Assembly: GCF_018688155.1 (NCBI RefSeq)
Contig: NZ_CP061312.1
Span: forward strand, 806,001 to 870,000
DNA from: Polynucleobacter sp. AP-Sving-400A-A2
GTDB lineage: Bacteria > Pseudomonadota > Gammaproteobacteria > Burkholderiales > Burkholderiaceae
DNA: 64,000 nt
Direction: 5' to 3'
Shown: piece after piece, positions 23,783-31,248 of the stretch
How the letters are laid out: each line of letters begins with the position of its first letter
How positions within the stretch are numbered: position 1 is the stretch's first letter
Notes under the pieces: generated by a model
The model's database searches: none
What the model was told of the DNA's origin: nothing
Seen by the model: only the letters and a program-made list of their open reading frames with translations
Position numbers and translations under genes: made by a program

Positions 23783-24502
23783 ATGATGAAGCCTCTAGAC
23801 ATCAAGATTGCGTGGCAAGGTCAGAGCGACTGTGGCACATGCTCTATCCGGAGCTCTGCTTTATTTGCAGAGCTAAATGAGGAAGATTTTTCAAAAATAC
23901 ATGCCCCAATCGATGATTTAAAGTATGAATCAAATGCAATCATTTATTCCCAAAGTGATTCAGCGTTGCATCTATTTACCCTTCGGGAGGGTTATATGAA
24001 GCTACTCCATCTCAATCCAGACGGTTCTACTAGAATTGTCCGCGTGGTGACTCCCGGTGATTTATTTGGGATGGAGGCATTACTGGGTGATCATTACTCT
24101 CACTCTGCAACTGCTCTTACAAATATTCGTCTTTGTAGAATTCCTAAAAACATTATTTCTACTCTAGGTGAGGAGTCTCCACGCCTTCATCGCCAAATAG
24201 TTAAAAAATGGGGGGAAGCTTTATCTCAAGCAGAGTCATGGTTTGCCGAGATTAATACCGGGAGGATCGAAGTTAGGCTTGCTCGTTTTTTTCTAAAGCT
24301 AGCAAAACCATCCGGTAATTTTGCTGTTGCACCATTGTTCAAACGCGAAGATATGGGGCTGATGATGGATGTCAAGTTTGAAACCATCAGTAGGGCCTTA
24401 GCATCTATGTCAGTGCAAGGGCTCATATCAAATGTGAGTAGGCTGACAGTCCAAATCCCCGATATGGATGCGCTCAGAAATTTTTCAGAGCGCGGTCTTT
24501 AA
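23783..24502 (+). CDS. Crp/Fnr family regulator, Fnr-like with three Cys
   Basis: A 239-residue protein with an N-terminal cyclic-nucleotide-fold domain and a C-terminal winged helix. The recognition helix has KFETISRAL, the E-xx-SR pattern that reads TTGAT-N4-ATCAA. Near the N-terminus Cys17 and Cys20 (DCGTC) match the first two cluster ligands of Fnr, and Cys118 (NIRLCRIP) the central one. The expected third N-terminal Cys is missing (Ala at that spot). It may therefore bind an unusual cluster or sense something else. FNR boxes at 20499 and 24697 are its likely targets. ATGs at 23783 and 23786 are both possible. Confidence 0.85.
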   Translation: MMKPLDIKIAWQGQSDCGTCSIRSSALFAELNEEDFSKIHAPIDDLKYESNAIIYSQSDSALHLFTLREGYMKLLHLNPDGSTRIVRVVTPGDLFGMEALLGDHYSHSATALTNIRLCRIPKNIISTLGEESPRLHRQIVKKWGEALSQAESWFAEINTGRIEVRLARFFLKLAKPSGNFAVAPLFKREDMGLMMDVKFETISRALASMSVQGLISNVSRLTVQIPDMDALRNFSERGL

Positions 24503-24518
24503 CTTCCTCTTAAAAAGA

Positions 24519-24538
24519 AAGGCTGCCGAAGCAGCCTT
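24519..24538 (+). terminator. Stem-loop after the Fnr-like gene
   Basis: AAGGCTGC and GCAGCCTT pair around a 4-base CGAA loop, 17 bases after the stop. The downstream side lacks a T run, while the upstream side is A-rich, so it would be a better terminator on the minus strand. Bases 24540-24690 hold no gene that I can see. Confidence 0.45.
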
Positions 24539-24696
24539 GATATAGCAGATAAGGCTCATTAATCCTTATCATCTATGTTCTAAACTGGCATTGCCGTCGA
24601 CTTCAGATGCTTTAGCTTTGGAGGCCGCATAGGACCTCTTGTAATGGCGCCTTTCTAGTAAATGTTTGATAAATGAGATTTTAGATTCTCATTTTC

Positions 24697-24710
24697 ATGA
24701 TCTAGATCAA
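24697..24710 (+). promoter_or_regulatory. FNR-like box upstream of the sulfur operon
   Basis: ATGATCTAGATCAA matches TTGAT-N4-ATCAA except at the first base. It lies 111 bases before the YeeE start at 24821. Confidence 0.5.
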
Positions 24711-24769
24711 AAACTTTTAGCGTTTATCGGTTTTACTTCAATCATGCATTGACTTTGTATTAGCTCGAT

Positions 24770-24795
24770 AATAATATATTAAATTATATATTATT
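24770..24795 (+). promoter_or_regulatory. AT-rich inverted repeat before the YeeE genes
   Basis: AATAATATA and TATATTATT form a perfect 9-base inverted repeat around an 8-base spacer just before the ribosome site of the YeeE gene. AT-only palindromes are typical of ArsR-family operators such as BigR's. The regulator at 27803 is in the same cluster. Confidence 0.5.
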
Positions 24796-24820
24796 AATTT
24801 ATTAAATGAGGGACACCAAG

Positions 24821-25348
24821 ATGGTTGAAAACGTCAAGCTAGATAAGCCAGCGCCATATATGAATCCGCTGTTAGCAGGAATTCTACTGGGGATGGTTTT
24901 GTTAGCCACCTTCGTAGTTACGGGTCATGGTCTTGGCGCTACAGGCTTTACAACACGCGTAGTAGCCTGGATTGGAATGTATGTCGCTCCAGTGGCAACT
25001 AATGCAAATGACTACTTAGGCGGTATGGTTGAAGAGGGAAAGCCCTTAAATGCTTGGATTACTTGGCAAGTGTTTGGTGTCGCCATAGGCGCTTTGTTAT
25101 CCGCATTTTTAGCAAAGAGGATTCATATTCAGCTTGATGGCAAAAAGTTCTTAGGTGGCTCTAAGCGTCCTATGACGGCTTTATTTGGCGGCATCTTGGC
25201 AGGCTTTGGAGCAAGGGTAGCTGCAGGCTGCACTAGTGGTCTTGGTTTATCTGGCGCAGCGGTATTGAGTTTGGCTGGATTTACCTTTCTGGGGACATTC
25301 TTTGCAGTAGGTTTATTAGCCAGTCGATTCTTGAAAGAGGAGAAATAA
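24821..25348 (+). CDS. YeeE/YedE family sulfur transporter, first half
   Basis: A 175-residue membrane protein with four or five helices. The signature is GGILAGFGARVAAGCTSGLGLSGAAVLS, with the Cys thought to relay thiosulfate or sulfide through the pore of this family. ATG at 24821 has GAGGGA seven bases upstream and is preferred to one at 24806. The second half of the transporter follows after one base. Two-gene YeeE proteins are common next to BigR-type regulators and rhodaneses. Thiosulfate versus sulfide cannot be told. Confidence 0.85.
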   Translation: MVENVKLDKPAPYMNPLLAGILLGMVLLATFVVTGHGLGATGFTTRVVAWIGMYVAPVATNANDYLGGMVEEGKPLNAWITWQVFGVAIGALLSAFLAKRIHIQLDGKKFLGGSKRPMTALFGGILAGFGARVAAGCTSGLGLSGAAVLSLAGFTFLGTFFAVGLLASRFLKEEK

Positions 25349-25349
25349 G

Positions 25350-25916
25350 ATGACTGAAATTCTTTCGGGACTTCTTTTGGGTGCAGGCTTTGGGTTTGTA
25401 TTAGAGCGTGCTGGATTTGGTAACCCCAATAAATTAACGGGCCAGTTCCGTTTAACAGACTGGTCGGTATTTAAGGTGATGTTCACCGCCATTGTATTTA
25501 CTGCAGTTGGCCTATTAATTCTAGAAAATTTTGGACTGGTAGATGCGGGTAGCTTATTCGTGCCACCAGCATTTTTAGGTGCAGCAGCTCTAGGCGGGGC
25601 TTTAGTGGGGGCTGGCTTTGCGATTGGCGGCTATTGCCCGGGAACCTCTGTAGTTGGTTTGATGTCTGGTCGTATTGATGCAGCCATATTCTTGTTTGGA
25701 TTAATGCTCGGGACAGTATTGTTTGCAGGCATTTATCCCAATATTGAGTTCTTAACTACTTTAGGCGAATACGCAAAAGCAGATGCATTACCAGATGCCT
25801 TCAATATTTCAGGTTTATCAATCGATGTTGGTATGGTCATTGCAGCAGTTGGTGTATTTGCATTGGGCTCTTGGATGGAAAGCAAATCCAAAGGCCCCGT
25901 CAGTTCACAAGTTTAA
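25350..25916 (+). CDS. YeeE/YedE family sulfur transporter, second half
   Basis: A 188-residue membrane protein. It has GFGFVLERAGFGNPNKLTGQ near the start and GAGFAIGGYCPGTSVVGLMSGR with the conserved Cys. About five hydrophobic segments follow a repeat-like layout matching the first half. It begins one base after that gene. A YeeE/YedE role in moving thiosulfate-type sulfur across the inner membrane is family knowledge. Confidence 0.85.
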   Translation: MTEILSGLLLGAGFGFVLERAGFGNPNKLTGQFRLTDWSVFKVMFTAIVFTAVGLLILENFGLVDAGSLFVPPAFLGAAALGGALVGAGFAIGGYCPGTSVVGLMSGRIDAAIFLFGLMLGTVLFAGIYPNIEFLTTLGEYAKADALPDAFNISGLSIDVGMVIAAVGVFALGSWMESKSKGPVSSQV

Positions 25917-25934
25917 TTATTTAAAAGGAAAGTA

Positions 25935-26168
25935 ATGTCTAAGAAATCTACCGTAGCAGCATTAGTAATGGCCTTAGCCGGTTTAGCTGCAGCTCCGCTA
26001 GCGCAGTCTGCTGATGCACCGACAACACCAGCAGGTGCAGAGCAAAAGAATCCTTGCGGACCAAAAAAAGAGGCGGCTAACCCATGCGGTCCTGCAAAGA
26101 AAAAAGCAGCTAACCCATGTGGTCCTGCAAATCCTTGCGGCCCTAAAAAACGTAAAGCTGCAGAGTAA
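25935..26168 (+). CDS. Secreted NPCGP-repeat protein
   Basis: A 77-residue protein. The signal peptide ends near APLAQSADA. The mature part is mostly a repeat of NPCGP with Lys/Ala linkers, four copies in about 35 residues (NPCGPKKEAA, NPCGPAKKKAA, NPCGPANPCGP). Each repeat has one Cys, so the chain may bind a metal or carry sulfur in the periplasm. It is within the sulfur operon, 18 bases after YeeE. RBS AAAGGAAAG precedes the ATG. I do not know a named family. Confidence 0.6.
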   Translation: MSKKSTVAALVMALAGLAAAPLAQSADAPTTPAGAEQKNPCGPKKEAANPCGPAKKKAANPCGPANPCGPKKRKAAE

Positions 26169-26176
26169 TTGTAAAA

Positions 26177-26803
26177 ATGCTGATTCAATCTAATCTTTGG
26201 TTGGCCGCTCAAGAGCTGGCAAGTATTCAAATGAAGTACGCGGAGTCTGGGCGTACTTTAAGTGAGGCTGCTTTATGCGGTGCCAAGGAATTTGTTGAAT
26301 GGCAACATTACCCCGCTAATGACTTGGTAGATGAAGTAAGTGGTTATGAGTTTTATTACCATGCACATTCTGCTGATGAAATGCCCAATGGAGAGCACGG
26401 TCATTTTCATGTGATTAAGCGTAATGCAAAAGGCTTCCATCATCTGATTGGGATTGCATTAAACCAAAAGGGATTGCCAACTCGTCTGTTTACTACGAAC
26501 CAGTGGGTGACAGGTGAAGTGATAGCAGATTCAACAATAGCGATGAGGTCAATTCAGGGATTTGAAATGGTGACAAAAGGGCGCATGGCTCTAGTGACTA
26601 AGTGGATCGGCGCTTTGATCCAATTATTTGCTAAAGAGATTGAAGGATTGATTTTAGAGCGCGATCAAAAGATTGCACGGCTATTAGCACAGCAAGGTAA
26701 TCGAGAGCTTGTCCTAAATTCAAAAGAACATCATGTATTAACCGAATGCAAAATTGATCTGATGGAACGTATCTCAGACCATTTGTTGGTTGTCAATTCC
26801 TAG
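26177..26803 (+). CDS. DUF6969-like hypothetical protein
   Basis: A 208-residue soluble protein with no signal peptide. Its conserved-looking part is FVEWQHYPANDLVDEVSGYEFYYHAHSA, then EHGHFHVIKRN, then HHLIGIALNQKGLPTRLFTTNQWVTGE. The His-rich stretch fits DUF6969 as I know it. The second half is helical. It lies between the NPCGP-repeat protein and a rhodanese, in the same transcript. Function unknown. A role with sulfur or metals is only suggested by context. Confidence 0.55.
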   Translation: MLIQSNLWLAAQELASIQMKYAESGRTLSEAALCGAKEFVEWQHYPANDLVDEVSGYEFYYHAHSADEMPNGEHGHFHVIKRNAKGFHHLIGIALNQKGLPTRLFTTNQWVTGEVIADSTIAMRSIQGFEMVTKGRMALVTKWIGALIQLFAKEIEGLILERDQKIARLLAQQGNRELVLNSKEHHVLTECKIDLMERISDHLLVVNS

Positions 26804-26813
26804 AGGAGTGGAA

Positions 26814-27791
26814 ATGAAAAAGATTCAATGGCTTTTAGCCTTCGTTCTAATAAGCTTAGTAAGCTTAGCCCAGGCAATTACCTTACCTGGTCCGGTTGTT
26901 AGCGCCGACTGGTTGGCAAATAATATGTCTGAGGTTCAAGTCATTGAAGTGAGAACAGATTTATCGAGTTACCTCAGAAGCCCGGAGTTTGATACAGATA
27001 AAAAAACTGGTAAGAAATTCCTCGTAGAGGTTGGTGGCCATATTGCTAATTCAACGCTCCTAGACTTTAAGAAAGTACGTGTGGAGCGTTTAGTAGATGG
27101 CAAGAAGATTAAGCATCTGATTCCTGAAAAAGCAGATTTTGAGAAGTTGGTTCAATCTCTGGGAATTAATTCCGATAAACCAATCGTCCTCGTTCCTATT
27201 GGACAAGATATGTCTGATATAGATGAAGCATTGCGAACTTATTGGTCATTCAAGGTGTATGGCGAGGATCAAGTAGCGGTATTGGATGGCGGTATTGCAG
27301 GATGGTTAAGTGAGGGTCGTGAATTTACAATTGCCAATTCTCCAAAGGCCGCAGGAAATTGGGCTGCAAAAGCAGAGCGTAAGGAACTAATCGCTAGTTC
27401 TAATGAAGTAGCTGCAGCATCAAAAAGTGGCAAGCCACAGTTATTGGATGCTCGTCAGCCTGCTCAATACTTAGGCCTTGCAAAACGTCCTGATGTCTTA
27501 ACCTTTGGCCATATTGCAGGCTCCAAAGAATTAGCTCCTGAGTTATTGGCTAGGCCAAGCAATGGCGCATTGTATTTTTGGCAAAAGAAGACTTATGACG
27601 CATTGCTTGCAGCCAACGGCTTAAGCAGCAAGAGTCCAACCATTGCCTATTGCAATACTGGTCACTTAGCCTCTGGCGGTTGGTTTGTGATGTCAGAGTT
27701 AGTGGGTAATAAATCCACCAAGTTATATGACGGATCTTTATACCTGTGGACTTTGGAAGGTCGTCCATTGGTTGGTGTGCCACTGAATTAA
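26814..27791 (+). CDS. Secreted tandem-rhodanese sulfurtransferase
   Basis: A 325-residue protein with signal peptide MKKIQWLLAFVLISLVSLAQA and two rhodanese-like domains. The first is probably inactive; the second has the Cys loop in TIAYCNTGHLASGGWFV. ATG at 26814 follows GAGGAG by five bases and exposes the signal; an ATG at 26790 would hide it. Rhodaneses pass sulfane sulfur from thiosulfate or persulfide. It acts in the periplasm, near the YeeE transporter. Confidence 0.85.
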   Translation: MKKIQWLLAFVLISLVSLAQAITLPGPVVSADWLANNMSEVQVIEVRTDLSSYLRSPEFDTDKKTGKKFLVEVGGHIANSTLLDFKKVRVERLVDGKKIKHLIPEKADFEKLVQSLGINSDKPIVLVPIGQDMSDIDEALRTYWSFKVYGEDQVAVLDGGIAGWLSEGREFTIANSPKAAGNWAAKAERKELIASSNEVAAASKSGKPQLLDARQPAQYLGLAKRPDVLTFGHIAGSKELAPELLARPSNGALYFWQKKTYDALLAANGLSSKSPTIAYCNTGHLASGGWFVMSELVGNKSTKLYDGSLYLWTLEGRPLVGVPLN

Positions 27792-27802
27792 GGGTGTCCA
27801 CT

Positions 27803-28120
27803 ATGTCAGTCCTTGAGGCCACCTTGAATCTGAAAATGCTGCACTCATCAGCCGAAGATGCCTGCCACTTGATGAAAGTGCTGTCGAATAGAGATCGGAT
27901 GATGTTGTTGTGTCAGATTAGTCAAGGTGAAATGTGTGTAAGTGAGCTGGAGGAGTGTCTTGATATTCATCAGCCCACTTTGTCTCAGCAACTCACTGTA
28001 TTGAGAAATGAAGAGTTAGTCACGACCAAAAGAGAGGGAAAGCAAATTTACTACTCTCTCTCCAATCGAGTGGCTTTAGAGGTGATGAATGTGCTTTATC
28101 AAAATTATTGCAGTACATAA
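27803..28120 (+). CDS. ArsR-family regulator, BigR/SqrR/YgaV-like persulfide sensor
   Basis: A 105-residue winged-helix ArsR protein (SELEECLDIHQPTLSQQLTVL is the DNA-reading part). Cys37 (MLLCQIS) and Cys103 (NYCST) are 66 residues apart, the same spacing as the redox Cys pair of BigR (42 and 108, from memory), which forms a disulfide or tetrasulfide when sulfide is present and releases DNA. ATG at 27803 has an AAGGGTG site; a longer frame from 27746 lies inside the rhodanese gene. Likely represses the cluster through the AT-rich repeats at 23697, 24770 and 28379. Confidence 0.8.
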   Translation: MSVLEATLNLKMLHSSAEDACHLMKVLSNRDRMMLLCQISQGEMCVSELEECLDIHQPTLSQQLTVLRNEELVTTKREGKQIYYSLSNRVALEVMNVLYQNYCST

Positions 28121-28137
28121 CCAAAAGAGGTCTTAAT

Positions 28138-28329
28138 ATGAAATGTAATGTCGGTGGTATTGATCGTATCTTACGTATAGTCGTTGGCCTGGTATTGCTT
28201 GGTCTAGCAGCAACGGGAACTGTGGGTGTTTGGGGTTGGATTGGCGTTGTGCCACTAGCAACAGGGTTATTTAAATTCTGCCCAGCTTATACATTGCTAG
28301 GAATCAATACCGGCAGAAATTGCAATTGA
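28138..28329 (+). CDS. YgaP-like membrane protein (DUF2892)
   Basis: A 63-residue protein starting MKCNVGGIDRILRIVVGLVL with a second helix and a KFCPAYTLLGINTGRNC end. This is the two-helix domain found at the C-terminus of the YgaP rhodanese. ATG at 28138 has AAAGAGG upstream. It follows the ArsR gene by 17 bases. In YgaP the same fold carries a rhodanese; here they are separate genes in one cluster. Confidence 0.75.
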   Translation: MKCNVGGIDRILRIVVGLVLLGLAATGTVGVWGWIGVVPLATGLFKFCPAYTLLGINTGRNCN

Positions 28330-28378
28330 GATCAATTGCTCTAGCTTCCTCAGGTTTTCTTGAGAGCTTATGTTAACA

Positions 28379-28405
28379 ATATATGCGTATAAACGTATAT
28401 ACGCA
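28379..28405 (+). promoter_or_regulatory. ATATATGCGTA operator before the rhodanese
   Basis: ATATATGCGTA at 28379 repeats the word seen three times at 23709-23751. TGCGTATA (28384-28391) and TATACGCA (28398-28405) form an inverted repeat around six bases. It lies about 20 bases before the rhodanese start and would overlap its promoter. Confidence 0.55.
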
Positions 28406-28425
28406 AAATATTTAAAAGGATATCA

Positions 28426-28806
28426 ATGAAGACAGCGCATGATCTAGTCGCTGCGGCTAAAGCTACTATTAATGAGGTGAGCTTGGCAGACGCTCAATTA
28501 GCTATTCAGAATTCTGATGTATTGCTCGATGTTAGGGAGGCTGACGAATATATGAATGGCCACATTCCAGGAGCTGTTCATATTTCAAGAGGGTTGCTGG
28601 AGTTTAAGTTAAGCAATGACCCTGAATTGAGTACACGTAGTTTAAAAATAGTTCTATATTGTAAAAATAGTGGGAGAGCAGCATTAGCCTCTAAAGTTTT
28701 ACATGAGATGGGTTATTTGCATGTTCAGTCAATCGCCGGTGGATTTGATGCGTGGGCTGGGGCAGGTAATCCTATAGCTAAGCCAGAGGCAATCAAATTT
28801 GAATAA
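28426..28806 (+). CDS. Single-domain rhodanese sulfurtransferase
   Basis: A 126-residue cytoplasmic rhodanese with no signal peptide. It has LLDVREADEYMNGHIPGAVHISRG and the active-site loop LYCKNSGRAALAS with Cys. It is the last gene of segment 2, behind its own AT-rich operator, and ends in a strong terminator. It may handle persulfide inside the cell as YgaP does. Confidence 0.88.
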   Translation: MKTAHDLVAAAKATINEVSLADAQLAIQNSDVLLDVREADEYMNGHIPGAVHISRGLLEFKLSNDPELSTRSLKIVLYCKNSGRAALASKVLHEMGYLHVQSIAGGFDAWAGAGNPIAKPEAIKFE

Positions 28807-28823
28807 AACTTATCTTTATCATA

Positions 28824-28852
28824 GCGTTACTTAAAGTAACGCGTATTTTTTT
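28824..28852 (+). terminator. Rho-independent terminator after the rhodanese
   Basis: GCGTTACTT and AAGTAACGC pair (28824-28842), followed by GTATTTTTTT. This is a typical intrinsic terminator. Confidence 0.85.
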
Positions 28853-29015
28853 AAAAAGTCCTTTGGAGCAACGAGGTGAAGTCACGCTTTGTATTGCACA
28901 GTTTATTACACAGTCCCGATTTATGCGTTTAAGCCATTGAAATATATAGACTTTCCAGCAGCCACGAATTCTTCTAAGGCGTAGGTCGCACGTTCGAATC
29001 GTGCTGGGCAGGCCA
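28848..29015 (+). repeat. Right end of segment 2: arm region plus tRNA-Arg copy 2
   Basis: About 168 bases resembling 36928-37096. By eye the first 120 are about four-fifths identical, and the last 45 (28971-29015) are identical to the tRNA-Arg 3' end from the anticodon loop to CCA. It includes TTGCACAGTTTATTACACAG (28894) and GAAATATATAG...AGCAGCCACGAATT before the core. Bases 29016-29245 to the right hold no gene that I can see, apart from a short palindrome (TTTGTCGG...CCGACAAA). Confidence 0.75.
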
Positions 29016-29245
29016 AGAATTAATGCTGGTATTTCTGTCTTTATACGGCCACACTCTTTTTTGTCGGTTTACCCGACAAAGCTTTGCGCTGATCTACTCG
29101 ACCTAATTAGCTACGAACCTAGACTTAACCTAAAACTTACAAAAAGGAAGCTTTTGATGTAAAAGGTGAGGTTTGGTCTTGTAATTGCTACTTTAAGTAA
29201 CGCCTACTAATTAGATTTGTAGATGATGATTAATTAGTAAATTCC

Positions 29246-30220
29246 TTACTCAGCTGTTATGCCTGTAAGGCGAATAATCTCCGCCCATTTTTTATTTTCG
29301 TTCACCATATGCATTCCAAAGCTCTGAGTACTTTGGCTGGGTGTAACCATATTGCCTGCCTCCTCAAACGTGGTCTTAAGAGCTTTGTTATTGAGTGCGC
29401 TCGTAATACCTTGAAATAAAGTATCAATCCTATCTCGAGGTGTTTTGATCGGGGCCCAAATGCCAAACCATGATTCCTGAATTGTTAGTTCATTTTTCAT
29501 GATTTCATTTAGTGTTGGCACATCTGGCAACTGCGTTAAACGATTTTTACTTGTTACGGCAAGTGCACGCACTTTTCCACCTTTGATCAATGGTACGGCT
29601 GTTCCTGCTATTGGAAAAGCAAATTGTGTATCGCCCCGAATTAAAGACGTAGCAATTTCTACCGATCCTTTTAATGGGATATGAATTATCTTCAAATTAT
29701 TCAACGTTACAAATGTTGCACCTGCAATGTGCGCTGAAGTGCCAATCCCGCCGGACCCATAATTCATAGAGCCCGGGTTGGCTTTAGCAGCAGCAATAAC
29801 GTCTTCAACCCGTTTATATGGAGAGTCTGCTGAAACCATCATCACCGTTGGGAAGGAGTACATATTGCTGATAGGAGCAAAATCCGTTAGGGGGTTAATT
29901 GAAATTTCTGGCTTAATAATTTTTTGAATTAACTGTATGTTTGATCCAAGCATAAGGGTGTAGCCATCGGGCGCTGACTGTGCGGTAAATTGAGTCGCCA
30001 GCACACCACCAGCCCCAACTTTATTTTCAATAATGACGGATTGCTTAAAAGTTTCTCCCAGATAAGGTGCCGCCTGTCTTAGCTGTATATCCGGACCACC
30101 TCCGGCTGCGTAAGGGCAGACTATTTTGATCGAGTTGCTCGGAAAACCTGTCTGACTATATGACACAAAAGGATATAGGCCAATACTGGGGATGGTAATG
30201 AGAAACTGTCGACGCTTCAT
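29246..30220 (-). CDS. Bug/TctC-family tripartite tricarboxylate receptor
   Basis: A 324-residue periplasmic receptor with a signal peptide (RRQFLITIPSIGLYPFVSYSQ). Family patterns are IKIVCPYAAGGGPDIQLRQ, GGVLATQFTAQSAPDGYTLM and GSGGIGTSAHIAGATF. Bug proteins bind small carboxylates. It is the last gene of a leftward run containing a second receptor. No TctA/TctB membrane partner is nearby, which is common for this large family in Burkholderiales. Confidence 0.88.
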   Translation of the reverse strand: MKRRQFLITIPSIGLYPFVSYSQTGFPSNSIKIVCPYAAGGGPDIQLRQAAPYLGETFKQSVIIENKVGAGGVLATQFTAQSAPDGYTLMLGSNIQLIQKIIKPEISINPLTDFAPISNMYSFPTVMMVSADSPYKRVEDVIAAAKANPGSMNYGSGGIGTSAHIAGATFVTLNNLKIIHIPLKGSVEIATSLIRGDTQFAFPIAGTAVPLIKGGKVRALAVTSKNRLTQLPDVPTLNEIMKNELTIQESWFGIWAPIKTPRDRIDTLFQGITSALNNKALKTTFEEAGNMVTPSQSTQSFGMHMVNENKKWAEIIRLTGITAE

Positions 30221-30257
30221 GTTATCTCCTAATTTTTATGTTTAAGTTTTTCAGATC

Positions 30258-31247
30258 TTATTGATTCATATCAATCACAATCCTGCCCTTTGATTTTCCT
30301 GCCAGCGTGAGATCTAGGTGATGTGGTAGCTCTTCAACGCCAATGACGCTGGCAATTTCTTTTAGATGAGTTGGGCGATATTCATTAGCAATCTTATTCC
30401 AAACTTTTTCTCTTATGAGCATAGGTGAGTTTGCATTGATACCAATCAAACGAATTCCTCTGAGAATAAATGGTATTACAGTAGTTTCAAGCTCTGCTCC
30501 ACCAGCATTTCCAAAGGCAGCAATTACTCCGCTTGGTTGTATTACGCGAGTCAGCCAGGATAGAGTAGAGCCACCTACAGAATCTATTGCCCCAGCCCAT
30601 TGCGCTTTTTCAAGTGGTTTAAATTTACTCTCTGATGAAATTCGTCCAATGACTTCCGAGGCACCAAGGTTTTTAAGGTATCCAGCTTCATTTAGTTTTC
30701 CAGTCATGGCGGTCACTTGATAGCCTCTTTGCGCCAACATATTTATGGCAATAGTGGCTACTCCACCAGTTGCACCGGTTACTAGTATTGGACCACTTTG
30801 CGGATTAAGTCCATTTAGCTCCATTAAGTCCAAAGATAATCCTGCCGTATAGCCTGCAACACCGATCGTGGCGGCATCCAGTAACGTGAGGCCTTGGGGT
30901 ATTTTCATAACCCAATCCGCATTGACGCGTGCATATTGGGCATGCCCACCATCATGATCAACTCCGATTCCACAGCCATTTACTAATACCTCATCGCCTG
31001 GACTAAATCGTGAATCAAGCGATTCAACCACTGTGCCAGTCAAATCAATACCGCTAATTCTTGGCCATTCACGCACTATATTGTTAAGACCTTTTGAAGC
31101 CAGCGCATCCTTGTAATTAATACTAGAATATGCCACCTTGATGATCACATTACCCGGACTTAAAGAATCCAATTGAATGGATTCAATTTTGCTGGTGACT
31201 GCTCCATCTAGGGAGTGAAGACGAAAAGCTTTAAAAGATGTATTCAT
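30258..31247 (-). CDS. AcuI/YhdH-like acryloyl-CoA reductase or quinone reductase (MDR)
   Basis: A 329-residue zinc-free medium-chain dehydrogenase. The N-terminal part has SYSSINYKDALASKGLNNIVREWP, as in AcuI/YhdH, and the Rossmann domain has ILVTGATGGVATIAINMLAQRGYQV for NADPH. ATG at 31247 is just one base from the stop of the receptor gene before it; a longer frame to 31391 lies inside that gene. AcuI reduces acryloyl-CoA to propionyl-CoA. With acyl-CoA enzymes beside it, this is likely, but quinone reductase is possible. Confidence 0.75.
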   Translation of the reverse strand: MNTSFKAFRLHSLDGAVTSKIESIQLDSLSPGNVIIKVAYSSINYKDALASKGLNNIVREWPRISGIDLTGTVVESLDSRFSPGDEVLVNGCGIGVDHDGGHAQYARVNADWVMKIPQGLTLLDAATIGVAGYTAGLSLDLMELNGLNPQSGPILVTGATGGVATIAINMLAQRGYQVTAMTGKLNEAGYLKNLGASEVIGRISSESKFKPLEKAQWAGAIDSVGGSTLSWLTRVIQPSGVIAAFGNAGGAELETTVIPFILRGIRLIGINANSPMLIREKVWNKIANEYRPTHLKEIASVIGVEELPHHLDLTLAGKSKGRIVIDMNQ

Positions 31248-31248
31248 C

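Larger units (their letters stand above)
20285..29015. mobile_element. Segment 2: low-oxygen respiration and sulfur island, no integrase
   Basis: About 8.7 kb between tRNA-Arg copy 1 and the 45-base perfect copy at 28971-29015. It has a CACAG-repeat motif near both ends (20338, 28894) but no recombinase gene. Contents: peroxiredoxin, bd-type oxidase, Fnr-like regulator, YeeE pair, rhodaneses and a BigR-like regulator, mostly rightward. Confidence 0.7.

Noticed and set aside
24540..24690. A gene between the Fnr-like regulator and the YeeE operon
   Set aside because: Frames are short on both strands, without ribosome sites or recognisable products.
25913..26230. Leftward frame rich in GPQGF/FAGPHG over the NPCGP-repeat gene
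   Set aside because: It mirrors the repeat of the plus-strand gene, has no ribosome site, and overlaps both neighbours. The plus-strand frame has a signal peptide and good spacing.
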